In this document: positions 10,461-22,544 of the stretch, piece after piece
How the letters are laid out: each line of letters begins with the position of its first letter
Position numbering within the stretch: position 1 is the first letter of the stretch
Origin: Acholoe squamosa
Lineage: Eukaryota > Annelida > Polychaeta > Phyllodocida > Polynoidae
Length of the DNA stretch: 64,000 bases
Direction of reading: 5' to 3'
Assembly: GCA_949317995.1 (NCBI GenBank)
Contig: OX439036.1
Span: 9,900,356 to 9,964,355 of the forward strand
Made by a program: the position numbers and the translations under genes
The notes under the pieces: generated by a model
Databases searched by the model: none
The model's input: only the letters and a program-made list of their open reading frames with translations
What the model was told of the DNA's origin: nothing

Positions 10461-11296
10461 GGTTGGTCAATGCCATCGATGCTGATTCAATGCTCTGTAC
10501 ACTGTAAAAAAGAATTGTTCTGAAAATAACAACAGAATCCTTGTCCCAAAGTTGTTAGAGATCTGCTGTTATTTCCACAGAGATTCTTTGTACCACCGTA
10601 CTGCCACATGGGGCTTCTTGAAAGAACTGTACTGGTTCATTGCAATATCAGGTACAATTATGACGGTTCACTTTTCAGTTTTATGAGGATCCCTGGTAGA
10701 TTCAAGATTTTGTACCCATTAGGGGGCTGGCTTATTTCAGGGAGAGATAAGTAATGAATTTGTCTCATTAACTACACAGAGGGGAACTTGTATAAACTTG
10801 AAACTATACCAGCATTCACAGACAGCCCCCCTGCAACACAAGAAAGGGAGAGAGGAATTATAAATAAATGAGTTCATTTGGAGAATACGATATTTTGAGT
10901 TGTAGTAAGGTATTACATGTACAATAATAATTGACAAGTAACAAGAAAGACGTTGAATAACACATACATACTAGAAAAAAAACACCATTTATATTCATGT
11001 CTTATTAATATTAATGTTATAATAGAAAATATTATATATAAAGGTAATGGCAGGTGGGATTTTAACAGACCGTTTACGTTAAAGGTCAGTTGGAATAGGG
11101 TTGAGACACACCTGTATAGGTGTATAGTGGACTGATTATGGCAGTAGTGTTGCGTTGAGTCCCTAATTAGTGCTGCAAATGACCGCCCATGTAACACATA
11201 CCTTTCTGAATGATATATGATATATGACAGTATTGGGCTAGGTGTACAAGCGACATTCCATATAAAGAAGGACTTTGTTTTACTACATAATTACCA

Positions 11297-11310
11297 TAAT
11301 TATTATTATA

Positions 11311-11367
<57 letters not shown>

Positions 11368-11370
11368 TAT
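11297..11370. repeat. (ATT)n microsatellite
   Basis: A run of ATT triplets of about 70 bp within duplication copy 1. Its counterpart in copy 2 (29584-29693) is longer and contains GTT interruptions. Confidence 0.95.
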
Positions 11371-13022
11371 TGCATCTCAGTCATGAGACATCTTATCGAT
11401 GAACAATTTAAGCTATTTGATAGTTGGAATAACATTCTGCGTCATGTGTTTCATTATTAGTGAAGGTGAAATGCTATATGCCAACCTGAACCACGGAGAG
11501 GGATGGATGACTCCTTTGGGCTGTGTGGGTTCTGAGGACCCTGAGGCATTGATTTTTTTTGGTAGTCTTTGTGCTAACAAACAAGATTTCTGCATACTTA
11601 GTCCAATATGCATTACTATAAGGCAGAGCAGCAGGCCTTTCTGCTGCATTGGATGAAGTCACAATTGACCAAATCAGCAAAGCTGTAACTGTACAGCACA
11701 GCTAGACTACAGCAAAATGCTCTCCATATCTTTCCTTGGACCATGGTTCTTCATTTTCATTGATAAATGGCATTAGGTAACCCAGGAGATGGTTTCTAAA
11801 TGATATCATAATGTTGTGCACTTCAATAATCTATCTATAATCATGTTTTTCAACAGCCTCCATACATAATCAATGCATTACCTGCTGCATTTGGTCAATT
11901 GTGATGTCATACAATGCAGCGGAAAGGCATGCTGCTCTCCCTTATTACAATAAATATTTGAGTTAACATACTAAAATCTTTTTTTATTAGCACAAAGACT
12001 ATCCAAATAAATCAACATGAAAAAAGTGTGTTTTTTTTTTTTAAACAAGTGAGCTGAGACTAAGTAAATGACTATGTCCACGGTGGTATGTGTATTTGGC
12101 ATAGTAAGTAGAGAACCCGGTCCTTCACCAAGTCTGTATGCTGACCTGGCACATTTAAACAGATTCTACATACCAACAATGTCTACTCTAATATACATCT
12201 AGAATCAGGTAGTGTATATTTTATTAATAGTTAGCTCTAGGCAAGTAGTTGGGCAAGTAGGCTTGTTAAAGCCTTTTTTGGTCCTGTCAAATGAATAATT
12301 GAGAGAGTTGTGATTATTGTTGAGAGTGTTTATCTTCATTGATTTAAACATTCCTCTTTTAATAAGAGGTTGAATAGAGTTTAGACTGAGGGGAAACGTA
12401 GTCCTTTCCTGAACGCTTTTATCTTTTCATACTAGCAGTGCATGTTCTGATGCAAAGAATATAAAGGCCTCAAATGTTGACTGAGAGGCCGACCTACTGT
12501 CCCTGAATTTGTGTAAATACATCAGTGCAGAGGCGTTCATCTCATGCAGAAACAATCAAGAAAGGAAGGACCAAGGCTATTGTGAATGTCTTATGGTAGA
12601 GTGATTATGGTATGCATGGAGATTAGGACCTCTCCCCTCTGACTCACTTACAGGGATGTAATTGATCTCTGACCATCCTGCCCCATCTATAGAAGGTTAT
12701 TTTTACTATATGTGGCATGGAGAGTCAGCATTGTCCTACTAAAAAGAAACTGACTATACTTAGATCTTGTAGATGATACCTCCCTTTCCCATACAGTAAG
12801 AGTGCTCTACCATTAAAGGGTAAAGTAACAGGCTGGAAAGTCAGCTATTCCATCCTGATATGTAACATATCATGTCTATCTGAAGTCATTATCAGTTGTC
12901 AGAAGTAGGAAGTGACGTAAAATTACTACAAGTACTTCATCAGTGAACTTCATCAGTGAACAGCTCGCCTGTGCTATCCCTACACATACTCACATTGTTA
13001 TAATAGCCTGCAGAGCTCCAGT

Positions 13023-13059
13023 GCAGGTGATTATGCTCCAGTGTAGCATAATCACCTGC
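13023..13059. repeat. Perfect 15-bp hairpin, copy 1
   Basis: GCAGGTGATTATGCT and its exact reverse complement flank a 7-base loop. The same hairpin is at 35489-35525 in duplication copy 2. Confidence 0.9.
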
Positions 13060-14492
13060 CCATATGGACCTTAATACAGGGAATCATGATAATATTATAA
13101 TATATTATATTATATGGCCATTTTAAACATACCATTATGGAGAAGAAATTGAAAGAAATTCTAGGTGCAGATTTCTCTAGATCAGAAAAGAAGATGCAAC
13201 AACGTAGGTACAATGAAAGTGCAGATTTATTGCCTAGCAACCTCTTGTCTTGTCTTGCTTTGGTTTCTGTAATAGCTGCAACCTTAATTGCATAATATCT
13301 GGCAATTCCGACAAGCCCAACCTGTGCACCCACTCCCAGTCCTTAGGAGAAACTGAGCTCCAGATGCATGATCAACTAGTACTCCTACTAATATAGACAT
13401 CCCATGTGCCAACATCCTCCGAAGACTGTTAACGGCTAGTTCATCATACTGTCACTGCAAACTTGTACCACTGAAGGACTATCACCATAGCCCAGCTGTC
13501 ATCCCAAAGCTCTAGTGCCGTAACGGCTACAATATAGAACTGGTTAGAGAAACAGAAATGAGCCAAGGTTTATCATGAAGATGATCAAAGTGTAGGTTTT
13601 GAAAGCTCAAAGTAAGTTTTCTCAGATACAAAGTACATTCTGATTACCATAAATATAAATAACCACCTAAATATAAGCAACAGGCTGACTTCCGCAGAAT
13701 GCCATCAGCAACACCATGAGCATAAAATCTTTACTATTCCACGGCTCAGTTCCTAAATAGGTATATGGGCTGGTTCAAGAAATGATGTTTTTGGCCCTCT
13801 TAGGAATCTGGGAGCTACAGTAAATTATCTAAAGCATATTTAATTCTTCTTTATTCTCCTCACATTTGATAGAAAACATCTGGGGCTTAAAGAAAAAAAG
13901 GCAATTTTCCCTATGTCGGCCTATCATTCTTGGAGTTATTGGTTGCCAAATGTGAAAAATGGCAAAAAAAAAAAGCATTTCTTTTTTACCTTTTTCTCCT
14001 TATTGTTTGTCTTGTATTGCCTAACAAAGCAGTCCTAGAAAACCACAGAGTGCTTTCTCCCTTAGGGGTGGATCCTATCTAAGATATAAGCTGCAGTTAT
14101 ACAAAGGTTTTCACAATAAACTTGTCCGATATTTCACCTCAGAAACCAGTGTTTTGAAACATTCATGAGTCCCGAAATGTTGCTATCAAGAATCTGATAC
14201 CAATAATATGGAATAAAAAACACCATGAGCACACTTGACCTTGTTTGTCAGTTTTGTCAGGTTTCTGACATAAAATATTGTTTTTTACGATATTTCTATT
14301 TTTTTTTATCAAATTAAAGTATCAAATCAAACATAAAGAAATACTCACTTGATAAAACACCATTTCTGTGTATTATTGAAGCAGTATCCAAATAAGTCAC
14401 TCAAGCGTGTCATAGCTTTATTCATCTGGGAAACCCTTCTAAACATTATTTCAAATCTTATATATAAGCTCTTATATACAACTTTGTGTCAG

Positions 14493-14524
14493 CAGCATCC
14501 ACACCACATCCACATGTGGGTACT
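14493..14524. repeat. CAGCATCCAC hairpin (kringle 3'-flank type), copy 1
   Basis: One of four related 32-33 bp hairpins with stem CAGCATCCACA / TGTGGGTRCTG. The copies near 22.5, 37.0 and 63.2 kb lie downstream of a terminal kringle exon; here no kringle exon remains nearby. Confidence 0.7.
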
Positions 14525-14644
14525 GATGAATGAAATGTATCTATGAAGAAGCTCTTGTTACCACATTTTCATGTGTGTTTTTTTTTTGTTATGATTCTAA
14601 CCCCAAAAAACCTTTCAATATCTAAAAGTCAATGGTTGGTTTTG

Positions 14645-14851
14645 GGGAGTGGTCATTTTCTGACAACCTGAGGATGGTGGATTGGAGGGGGGGGCAACAC
14701 AATTTTCATAACCAAAATTTCACCCCATTTGAGCAAAAAAACCTGTGTTCTACTAAAAAATAATTGGGGGTGCAGAATAGTTTCAAACCCCTCTGAGGAG
14801 AGACAAACTTTCTCCATGTGCCAAAGCCCTGTTGTTAAAAATGACCACTCC
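14645..14851. mobile_element. MITE with GGGGAGTGGTCATTTT ends, copy 1
   Basis: The left end GGGGAGTGGTCATTTTCTGA is matched by an inverted right end AAAATGACCACTCC. Length is about 207 bp, with no coding capacity. A paralogue at 37107-37316 came with the segmental duplication. The ends resemble those of the MITE at 16933-17248. Confidence 0.75.
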
Positions 14852-14916
14852 ATTAGGTAGTTTTTTTTAAATTTAGATTATTCTCCTGCTCCATAAAAAC
14901 AAAATTAACACCGTAT

Positions 14917-16932
14917 GCAACATTAATGTGAGTCTAAAATAATATATCTGATGATCTGACTGACTGAATTTCTTTTCCATATTTGACAAATAAGAAACTA
15001 TGTGCCTGTCTGCATAGTATTTTTCCCAAAATGAAAGATATCTGGTGTTTGTAAATAAAAGAATAATGTCTGTTTATAATCGCTTTCACAAATGTAAGAA
15101 GAATATTCTCCAGTCTTTGTAGATGTAGAGGCAATGACAGATGAGTGCATGCAGCAACCATTACTTTGATATTTGACACCCAAGGTGGCCACTTCATATC
15201 ATGTGATGTGCAACCTTTAATAAGAGACCTATCAATTAACTCCTTCTAATAAAAATCCATTTTACTGACTGAGGAATATCTATGTGAAAAAACATGTTTC
15301 TCATCATTCAACATGGGTAAGCACACAGTTAATGATACAGGGACTAAATTAAAGGTGGCATAGTGTTTTTAGCACCCTGAGTTTAGCAGATATGTTATTT
15401 GACCACTATCCCTATTAGTTTTCATCAGGCATCCAACAGAGATGGTATCTAGGCAATATTTGAAAGTTCAAATTGATACCTATATAGCAACCAAAGGTAC
15501 ATACTTGGATGGACTTCTTAAGCTTTCAAGTGCTAACAGCTCTGATAAATGAGCACTGCCAATTTCCTGTCTATGAGTATAGGCTTGGTATTTATAATGA
15601 ATGACAGAGTGCCAGGAGAACTGTGAGTGACAGTTAGATCAGTGTCTGTGTAATATTATGTTATCTCATTACAAATTTCTCCTTACATATTTTTAGTTTA
15701 CTGAGATGATATTCCTACCATGTAATACAGAGACCCTGTATTATTAAGGGTTAAGTAAGTGTAAAACAGGATCTCTGTAATCTGAGGGGGCTGAATGAAA
15801 GTGCTACACATACATGTAAAGCCAGTAATAATCTAGGTTCTCATTCATGTAAACTGATCTGATCCTTCATATACCCATTTCTGATCTATCATTGGCAGAA
15901 CTCAGCAAAAGAAAGACTTCATAGAACAAAACGATAAAACAAGTGCTGTCCTTGAGTATAAGCCCGGTATAATGAATGAAAAGGTGCCAGGAGAATGGAT
16001 AGGTATCTTATAAAAGGCTGTCCATCAGATAATCAAAGATATGGTGTTCAGATAGAAGTTCATAATCGTTTCTTATTTTATGTTCTCATTATGGATGAGA
16101 AATTGATTGCAGTAGAGTAAGATAATTTTAGAACCTTCTTGTTATTTTACACATGTATCTAGTCTGAATAATATAGGTTATTCTGTTAAGAGGTAATGTT
16201 GTTTTGAAATACATGTACCTAAACTCAGTGCGGTGTATCTCCCTTATGATTAAAAATCCCATCTTATGTACCATGACAACTTGGGGGAACCTAAAGTAAA
16301 TCAATACATATATAATTGAAATCACAATACATAACTGTCATCTAATTTGACAAAAAGATCCTTTGCAGTCTATTGCCATTGTTTCTTTTGATATTGATTT
16401 TAACATAACTCATTTTACATGTGCTTATTGGAACCTCAACACAGAGAATTCCCTCAAGTAAAAGATCCAGTAAAAAGGGATGGCAAAACATTTACTCAGA
16501 TGCTTCATCATACTGCCAGTTTGAAGAAAAGCCCTGTCTAAAAAAGGCTCCCTTACATGTACAATGATTGACAAGCCTGCCTTCAAGGGCCTCTTTAGTA
16601 CTTATAGAACAATTAATAATTTTGTGAGATGAGTGCCAATGAACCTTGTCTTTGTATGTATTAAGCATGACATGGTGGGATGGGGCAGGGGTAGGCTTCA
16701 CGGGGTGGGACCTAGAAAGGCTGCATTACAGTTCAGGTTTTGGGTTTTTCCTTGTCCATCATTATAATCATACTGGTGCTGTTGAGCGTTACCAGGGCTA
16801 CATTTGCTACCCAATCCAGTAGAGGTGCCATAGCTGAGGCATAGGCCTAGGCCTGATGCATCATCATAGCCTGTGCAGTTTATTTACAATTATGCATGGG
16901 GATTTAGCATTAAACCAATGTTTGGCCCTTAA
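14917..16932. other. Unassigned AT-rich sequence
   Basis: No exon with good splice sites or recognised protein similarity was found on either strand. A passage near 15580-15620 (GAATGACAGAGTGCCAGGAG) recurs in altered form near 15970-15995, suggesting an old internal duplication. Confidence 0.5.
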
Positions 16933-17248
16933 GGGAGTGGTCATTATTTATCAACAGGGGGCGGGTGGTGGGTTTCCGCGCGGACGTGAGAAAATTTTTT
17001 AAGCCCCCTCCTCGATGACAGTCAATTTTTTTTGCGCCCCCCAAACCGGAGGCGCAGAGAATTTTCGCGCCCCTGTTTGAGCTATAGTAGTGCGTGGTCA
17101 TTTTTGCTCGAAAGAGGGTAAATTTTTTTTTTAGCCCCCCCCACAAGAGGGGTCAACATTTTGTTAGCCCCCCTCAAGAGGGGTCTGACATTTTTACGCC
17201 CCCCCTCAAACCCACCATCCCCTCCATTGATAAATAATGACCACTCCC
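16933..17248. mobile_element. Harbinger-like MITE with TAA target duplication
   Basis: Terminal inverted repeats GGGAGTGGTCATTATTTATC and its near-perfect complement bound a 316-bp element. TAA flanks it on both sides (16930-16932 and 17249-17251). A 3-bp TWA duplication and GGG-starting ends fit PIF/Harbinger elements. The interior has runs of A/T next to CCCC blocks and no open frame. Confidence 0.78.
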
Positions 17249-17251
17249 TAA

Positions 17252-18640
17252 GGTGCAGCCATGTTAACATGGTTCTGAACTTGGCAAAGGTAGAAGAGGC
17301 TAGAAGCAGGCTTGTTGCATGACCATCATGTGCATAGCAGCTGCTTCCCTATAGCTGACTTCACATGGTTGTGTTTGTGTATAAACTGGATGTATAGACA
17401 CAAGGGTGATTGCTCCCATTGTCTCCTATTTCTCTATTGTCAACAAACCATTACAAGTCGATGTTGTAATGAACACTGAATCCAGAGAAGTTCTTCAATC
17501 CTTGTTTATTGCATGATGACAGAGTGTACATATAGGTGGTAACAATGAAACACTTGCCAGCGTGCAGGCTCTGCCCCTAAGCTCCTAGCTCAACATGTCT
17601 TAGGTCCTAGATACTATGGAGGTTGTACGTGGTATAATGTATGTGTAAAATAATGAATAATACCCAGAATGGTCCTGCACAAGGTTTAAGGGAGGAAAAT
17701 CATTAATAATAATGGCTTTTGCCAAGTCCATTGACAATTTTGGGTATTATGCATACAAGGTACATGATACAAAGGGATTTTAGGTGTGAAAATACTGTAC
17801 AAGAATGAAATAGGTGTACATGGAGGTTCCTCAATGGAACTTTTCAAAAATAAGAGATACCGGTAGCATGCTATTAATTGTTGGATCAAAGAAACCTTAT
17901 GATACTTATAACTACAGGAATAAATGGGTACACATATTTTTGGCACATCGTGAATACTGTTTGTACCTGAGCTTGTCGTGGCTATGTATTGATACAATGG
18001 AGTATGAAAATACATTTGTCTAAGCTGAGGTATATGGAATATTTACAAATATGATGTACCGGTAAGAAAAGGAAGGAAAAATGTCATTTACACAGTATGT
18101 GGAGTTGGCACTGGGAAGTCGAACCAAGGTTGGGAGTTTCCCAAGATAAGTTCGCCTTCAAGCTGCCAAGGGCACATGTTTAGCCAGTACAAATTGACCA
18201 GGGTCGTATTTGGACTGGCTGTGGGAAGAGAGAGGGAGAAAAAAAAAATTGAAGATTTTATATAGGACAGGGTCAAGGTAGTATTCGATATGACTGTTGG
18301 CCCCACTCTACATAGTTTGTGCCAAACTTAAGAACCTAAGGTTAAATATGAACTTAATTATGCTATCAACTAAAGCTCATAAATACAATACATGGTTGAG
18401 CTTGAAAAGTGTGTGTGAATGGGGATGATCTTGTAGCACCTAAGGTGACATTATAAAAGGTCTGTTATAAAAATCACCTAAAAGATCATAGGCCTTTGCC
18501 AGTCTATTGCAGGCATGAAAAAAGGGTGACCTTGTTTTATGAAAAATAAAGAGTCAGTCTTGTTAAAAAAAAAAATTATCTTGGATGGTTTGTATCTCAC
18601 GGCACGTTGTAAGGTCCAAAGTTCATTATTACTTATTGGA
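17252..18640. other. Unassigned intergenic sequence
   Basis: No supported gene. Open frames here are short, AT-rich and lack splice context or recognisable domains. Confidence 0.5.
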
Positions 18641-19174
18641 ATATTGTTATTTGGTTTTTCTGAACTGCTTTGCAGCATGAAAACTGCTGGGTGGTAGGTT
18701 GCCATGCTGTCGGGCGTTCAAGTACATAAAACGGCCCTCAGCCCTCCGCTTGGTTCTGTGTTTAATGGGCCTGAAGGAGACTGAGAGATCCGCGAAATCC
18801 TCCATCACTGAGGCTAGGTTTCCGCCCTCAGCGATGGCTGTCTCCACTGTCTGAGTCTGTGGTTGTGGGTGACTCGACAGGAGGAATCCAGCAAGCTGGC
18901 ATGGGCCTCCATGCCGTCCTGGGTGGGGAATATGCTGCTCTGTTCCAATTAATGGGGACTACCCTGTTGTAGGAGCAGGGACAGCTGAAGCTATTTGGTC
19001 TGTGGTGGCACGGTGTGCAGAGGGCTGCTGATGATGTCTGCCCTCTCATATGCATGCAAAAATTATTGTTGTGCATCCTGTATGCCGGGGGCATCGGGGT
19101 CCCGGGCCTGCAGGATGCGGAGATGACAGTGCCTGATGGGGGCAGCATGGCGAGGTGGTTCGGTCGTCCTGGTC
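18640..19174 (-). other. GC-rich, exon-like patch of unknown function
   Basis: Base composition rises sharply and the minus strand has two overlapping open stretches (19148-18828 and 18847-18647). The second reads smoothly as protein-like sequence (TAIAEGGNLASVMEDFADL, then a basic KHRTKRRAEGR patch), but no family is recognised. It lies downstream of the stop proposed for the minus-strand model at 19175, so it could be 3' UTR, another exon after a mutated stop, or unrelated. Confidence 0.3.
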
Positions 19175-21041
19175 TTATGGGGATGGGTCTACTTGTTGGT
19201 GAGCTTCTGGGACCTGTGGTGCTGGTTCCTCTGTCCTGGGTTCTGCCTGTGGTCCCGACTGGATTTTGGCTGTGTCCGGTGGTGGGCCTGCTGAGGAAAA
19301 GACAGGAAGAGAAAACAATTCATCAACCACAGATTGTCTGTCATGGTTTGCAAGCAGGCCACAGTCAACACGGGAAAGGACGTGAGGTAAATATCATTTG
19401 TTAACACGTAACATAAGTTCAGAGCTCAATTGATTCATTTAGCGCAGGTCCTGTATCCAGGGGCGCTGGTGCTAGTTTACTAGATCCCACCAGGTGGTAG
19501 TGGCGGGCTGGCGCTGTGCCATAATAACAAGAAACCAGGTAATTTATGGAGTTAATACCGGTCTGACTTGCTCAGGTCGACTCTTGCCTGTCACATATGC
19601 TTTAAGGGGGAAACTATGTCGATACTGATTGTAGGAGAACTTATTCTGGGCTGAAATTTGGGGGAAGAAGAAAAATGGGGAGAAAAAAAATTATTTTCTT
19701 GTGCTGCCGAGTTTTGGCCGAAATTTGGGGGAAGAAGAAAAATGGGGAGAAAAAAAAATTCTCTTGTGCTGCCAAGTTTTCAACCGGGCATGCTATAAAA
19801 AAGGCACCTGTCTGCGTTGTGATGTCATAACGTTATATAACCGGCTATGGAGGTCTATGAGGTCGACCTTGTGATGCCCAACGGGACAGTTTTGCATGTC
19901 ACTATCACCATGTACGGTGGATTGTAAGTCAAACTCTCATATCAAAATTGATTTTGTGTTTTGAAAATTATGAGGGTTAGGTTATTTTGTCTAATCATCC
20001 TTCTTTTGTTTTTATGTATTTCAGCATCATACAAATACAGTGGCTCTGAGGTAAGTTCGATTTGAGCAAGTCATAGTGTGAACATGTGTTGATGTTGTTG
20101 TTGTGATGGGGACACCACGTGCGGCCATCACATGACCGATGGTAGTCATGGTGACGGTCGTGATGTCTGTCAGACTGGTAATTGATGCGCAACCAAGATG
20201 GCGCCGGGCTGCTGCGTTTGGCGCAAAAAGTGTCGTGCCAGACGCCGCAGTGGGTGTTGATGTTGATGAGCATCAGTGTGGGCCGATCTGTTTGTATTAG
20301 TTGGGCTTATCTTTTGTTATGATGTTGTGTGGCTTAGTGGGTTTGGTGGTAGATGGGTGTGGGTGTGCTTTGGACGATATTATGCAGTGGGTTTTGTGGG
20401 GGGTCTGGTGGGCGTGGTGGGGTTGGGAGTAATCCCCACATCAGTGTTTTATGGCGTTATCCGCCATGTTATCCGTTGAGTGTGAGGGGTTACCTGCCAT
20501 CCCCACATAAGTGGGATGGTATCTTCCAAGCGCTACTGACATTTGGAATATAACCTTGGGGCGGCACTAAGTCATGTGATAGTGGGGGTGGCCGCTAGTT
20601 GAAGAGGTTGAGGTGTGGGGCCCTGGATGATTTTGTCATCTATGGAACCGGCCATTTTGGAGTCGAATTTTTTTACCTACCATTAACCATGTCTGTGGCC
20701 CTCTCAGCCAGGTTTGGATTGAACATGAACAGGTCTTTGGGAGGCTTGGCCTCCTTGAGGTTCAGCAGAGCCAGCTCGACTTGGTTGTCCTTACTTGAAG
20801 GCGGCTGGGGCTCGCGCTTTCTCTTCTGATATGTCCTCCTGGGGCGAAGGGGCGAAATCGGAGCGAAACTGGCTGAGGACTCGCCATCACAGGGAGTCAG
20901 CTGGTAGTCTGGCTGCCCATTTTCTTCAATGACCAGTGTTAGAGTGTGTGGTTTGGAACTGAATATCAGTGCTAGGGGATTTCTCCAGAATAGAGGGCAT
21001 CTAGGGTACCGCTCTAGGCTGATGGTCCTCAGGTGGCCGGC

Positions 21042-21087
<46 letters not shown>

Positions 21088-21246
21088 CATGATTCTGCAT
21101 CCAGATGGCGTCCTAGGGGCTTGGTTAGCCTGGGTGGAGTCAGTTTGGGTGCGATGATCGATGAAGGCCACAGATTCCAGCCGTAGACCATGGTTGCCAG
21201 GGGAAAACTGAAGGTTGGAGTAATGGAAATCTAGCTCATAATCCAA
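19175..21246 (-). CDS. Possible two-exon gene of unknown function, probably damaged
   Basis: The long exon read from 21246 to 20681 gives LDYELDFHYSNLQFSPGNHG, then a His run coded by the ATG/CAT microsatellite, after which the good frame changes to one containing LVIEENGQPDYQLTPCDGES, a basic RPRRTYQKRKREP patch and PPKDLFMFNPNLAERATDMV. It ends in a phase-1 donor (GTAGGT, 20680-20675). A matching phase-1 acceptor at 19290-19288 leads to a Pro/Gln/Glu-rich tail ending at TAA 19177-19175. No start codon or upstream acceptor was found, and the frame change at the triplet repeat would break the protein. I do not recognise the family; it could be host or transposon derived. Confidence 0.4.
19653..19790. 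repeat. Two-copy tandem repeat of 68 bp
   Basis: AAATTTGGGGGAAGAAGAAA followed by an A-rich run and TTGTGCTGCC occurs at 19653 and again at 19721. Confidence 0.85.
19847..19923 (+). CDS. Candidate first exon behind a TATA box
   Basis: CTATAAAAAAGG at about 19794 lies roughly 50 bp before an ATG that opens 25 codons (MEVYEVDLVMPNGTVLHVTI...) and reaches a GTAAGT donor at 19924 in phase 2. A TGATGTCA (CRE-like) octamer lies between. A 10-nt microexon (TGGCTCTGAG) followed by GTAAGT near 20041-20050 would join in frame. No further exon or protein family is recognised, so this is a weak model. Confidence 0.3.
21042..21086. repeat. (ATG)n microsatellite
   Basis: About fifteen ATG triplets. Read on the minus strand in one frame they give a run of histidines inside the weak gene model at 19175-21246. 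Confidence 0.95.
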
Positions 21247-21254
21247 CAGCAGAC

Positions 21255-22511
21255 ATTAACAAACAAACCATCAGATCAGAGCTGATCATAGGCCAGGAAT
21301 AAGACATTCTGCTTTTAGATGTTCATGTACAAGTTTTCTCTCACGTTCTGGTCACGTTTAGGTGCCGATCTTAAGATAGATTCATCAGTTTCTGCTAAAA
21401 CTTCATTCCATACACTTGTCACACTTTAATCTAAGGATTGTTATGACTTCTTTTACATCAAATTACATTGCTCTACATTCATAAAGTGCACCCAGTAAAA
21501 AGCTTGTGGTTATATAAGTTGTTATAAATTAGAGCATCACATTGCCATGAGGATGTAGATTTAACCACGCAACAAGCAATGTTATCCATCATTCCTACCA
21601 TCAAGTAGCCTCAGTGACGTTCACCCAAACCCTTTACTAATTTTTAATGGAACTTCAATCATGCATACTGCATCTGCTTTACCTTGCTGTGAAGAAAGAA
21701 AGGGAATTCCTTAAGTAATGTTTCCTCCATGCATAGTGCCGTTGCCAATTGACTTGGGATTAATGTTATTGTGATGGTGATTGATTATAGTCATGGTAAG
21801 TTTCATGTAGATGTCAGATTCCATATTTCAGATGCAGGGCTTATTACATGAGGTATTTATTTTCATATCATCAGTATTAGCAATATACCCACTTAATACG
21901 AGTTTATTGAAAATATAAAACAAACATGATTCACTTGTTGGATTTAAGTGCTCAAATCAAAGGAGGTTCTGATTATTTGTATTTCCTCTCACCAATTAAA
22001 GTAATGGAATGGAATGTAATGTGATACTCACCACGTAAAAGCAACTTCACTGTGTCAGCTAAGTGTTGTTGTTGCAGCATCCAAGTAGGCCATTGAAGCT
22101 TGGCACATTTTACCTGTGAAATATTCTAAGGCCACTACAGCAAGAAAAGCCTATTTCCCATTACAAACAAAAAATCAACATTTGAGAGTTCTTTTGCTCA
22201 TAGAATTTTCATATAAAAGTACACTAAAAAATGATGATCAAGTTTGGTATCAAATTAAAGCTGAAGGCCTCAGCAATGCAGGTAGCTATTGAAGGTATAC
22301 ACTTAAAATGCTAATGATAACTCAACTTTAGAAAGCTATTTATTCTTACCTCTAGACAGCTGTGATGCATGGGCTTCGGGACCTATCCACTGCTTTTCCA
22401 AAATATATCCTCCCTCATCACTTTTTTTGTCTCTTGGTTTTTCGAGTGTCTCAATATTTTTTCAAATCTTTTATATACATGGCCCTGCTCCCATATACAG
22501 CTTTGTTTCAG
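21255..22511. other. Unassigned AT-rich sequence
   Basis: No exon or mobile element was recognised. The passage just before 22512 resembles the passages before the hairpins at 14493 and 36957, so the homology around that element extends beyond the hairpin. Confidence 0.45.
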
Positions 22512-22544
22512 CAGCATCCACACCACATCCACATGTGGGTGCTG
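22512..22544 (-). repeat. CAGCATCCAC hairpin 3' of the kringle gene
   Basis: It lies 787 bp downstream of the stop codon of the minus-strand kringle gene. On the gene strand it reads CAGCACCCACATGTGG followed by a G/T-rich loop and GGATGCTG. It matches the hairpin downstream of the plus-strand kringle fragment (63231-63263) in the same orientation relative to the gene. It could be a 3' UTR stem-loop; transcript extent is unknown. Confidence 0.6.

Larger units (their letters stand above)
10461..14916. repeat. Segmental duplication, copy 1 (without LINE insertion)
   Basis: From TTGGTCAATGCC at 10461 to ACACCGTA at about 14916 this sequence matches 28758-37380 in the same orientation with few differences by eye, except that copy 2 has a 4.1 kb LINE inserted. 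The copies share a TTA microsatellite, a perfect hairpin, a MITE and a CAGCATCCAC hairpin. No convincing coding exon was found in it. A 93-codon frame at 13333-13052 is open in both copies, which their high identity explains without selection. Confidence 0.9.

Noticed and set aside
13052-13333. 93-codon minus-strand frame present also at 35518-35799
   Set aside because: The two copies differ by only two residues, but the DNA is nearly identical throughout the duplication, so conservation is not evidence of coding. No splice sites or family were recognised.
20276-20829. Plus-strand open frames rich in Gly, Val and Trp
   Set aside because: They come from a T/G-rich tract and lie partly antisense to the better minus-strand exon model.
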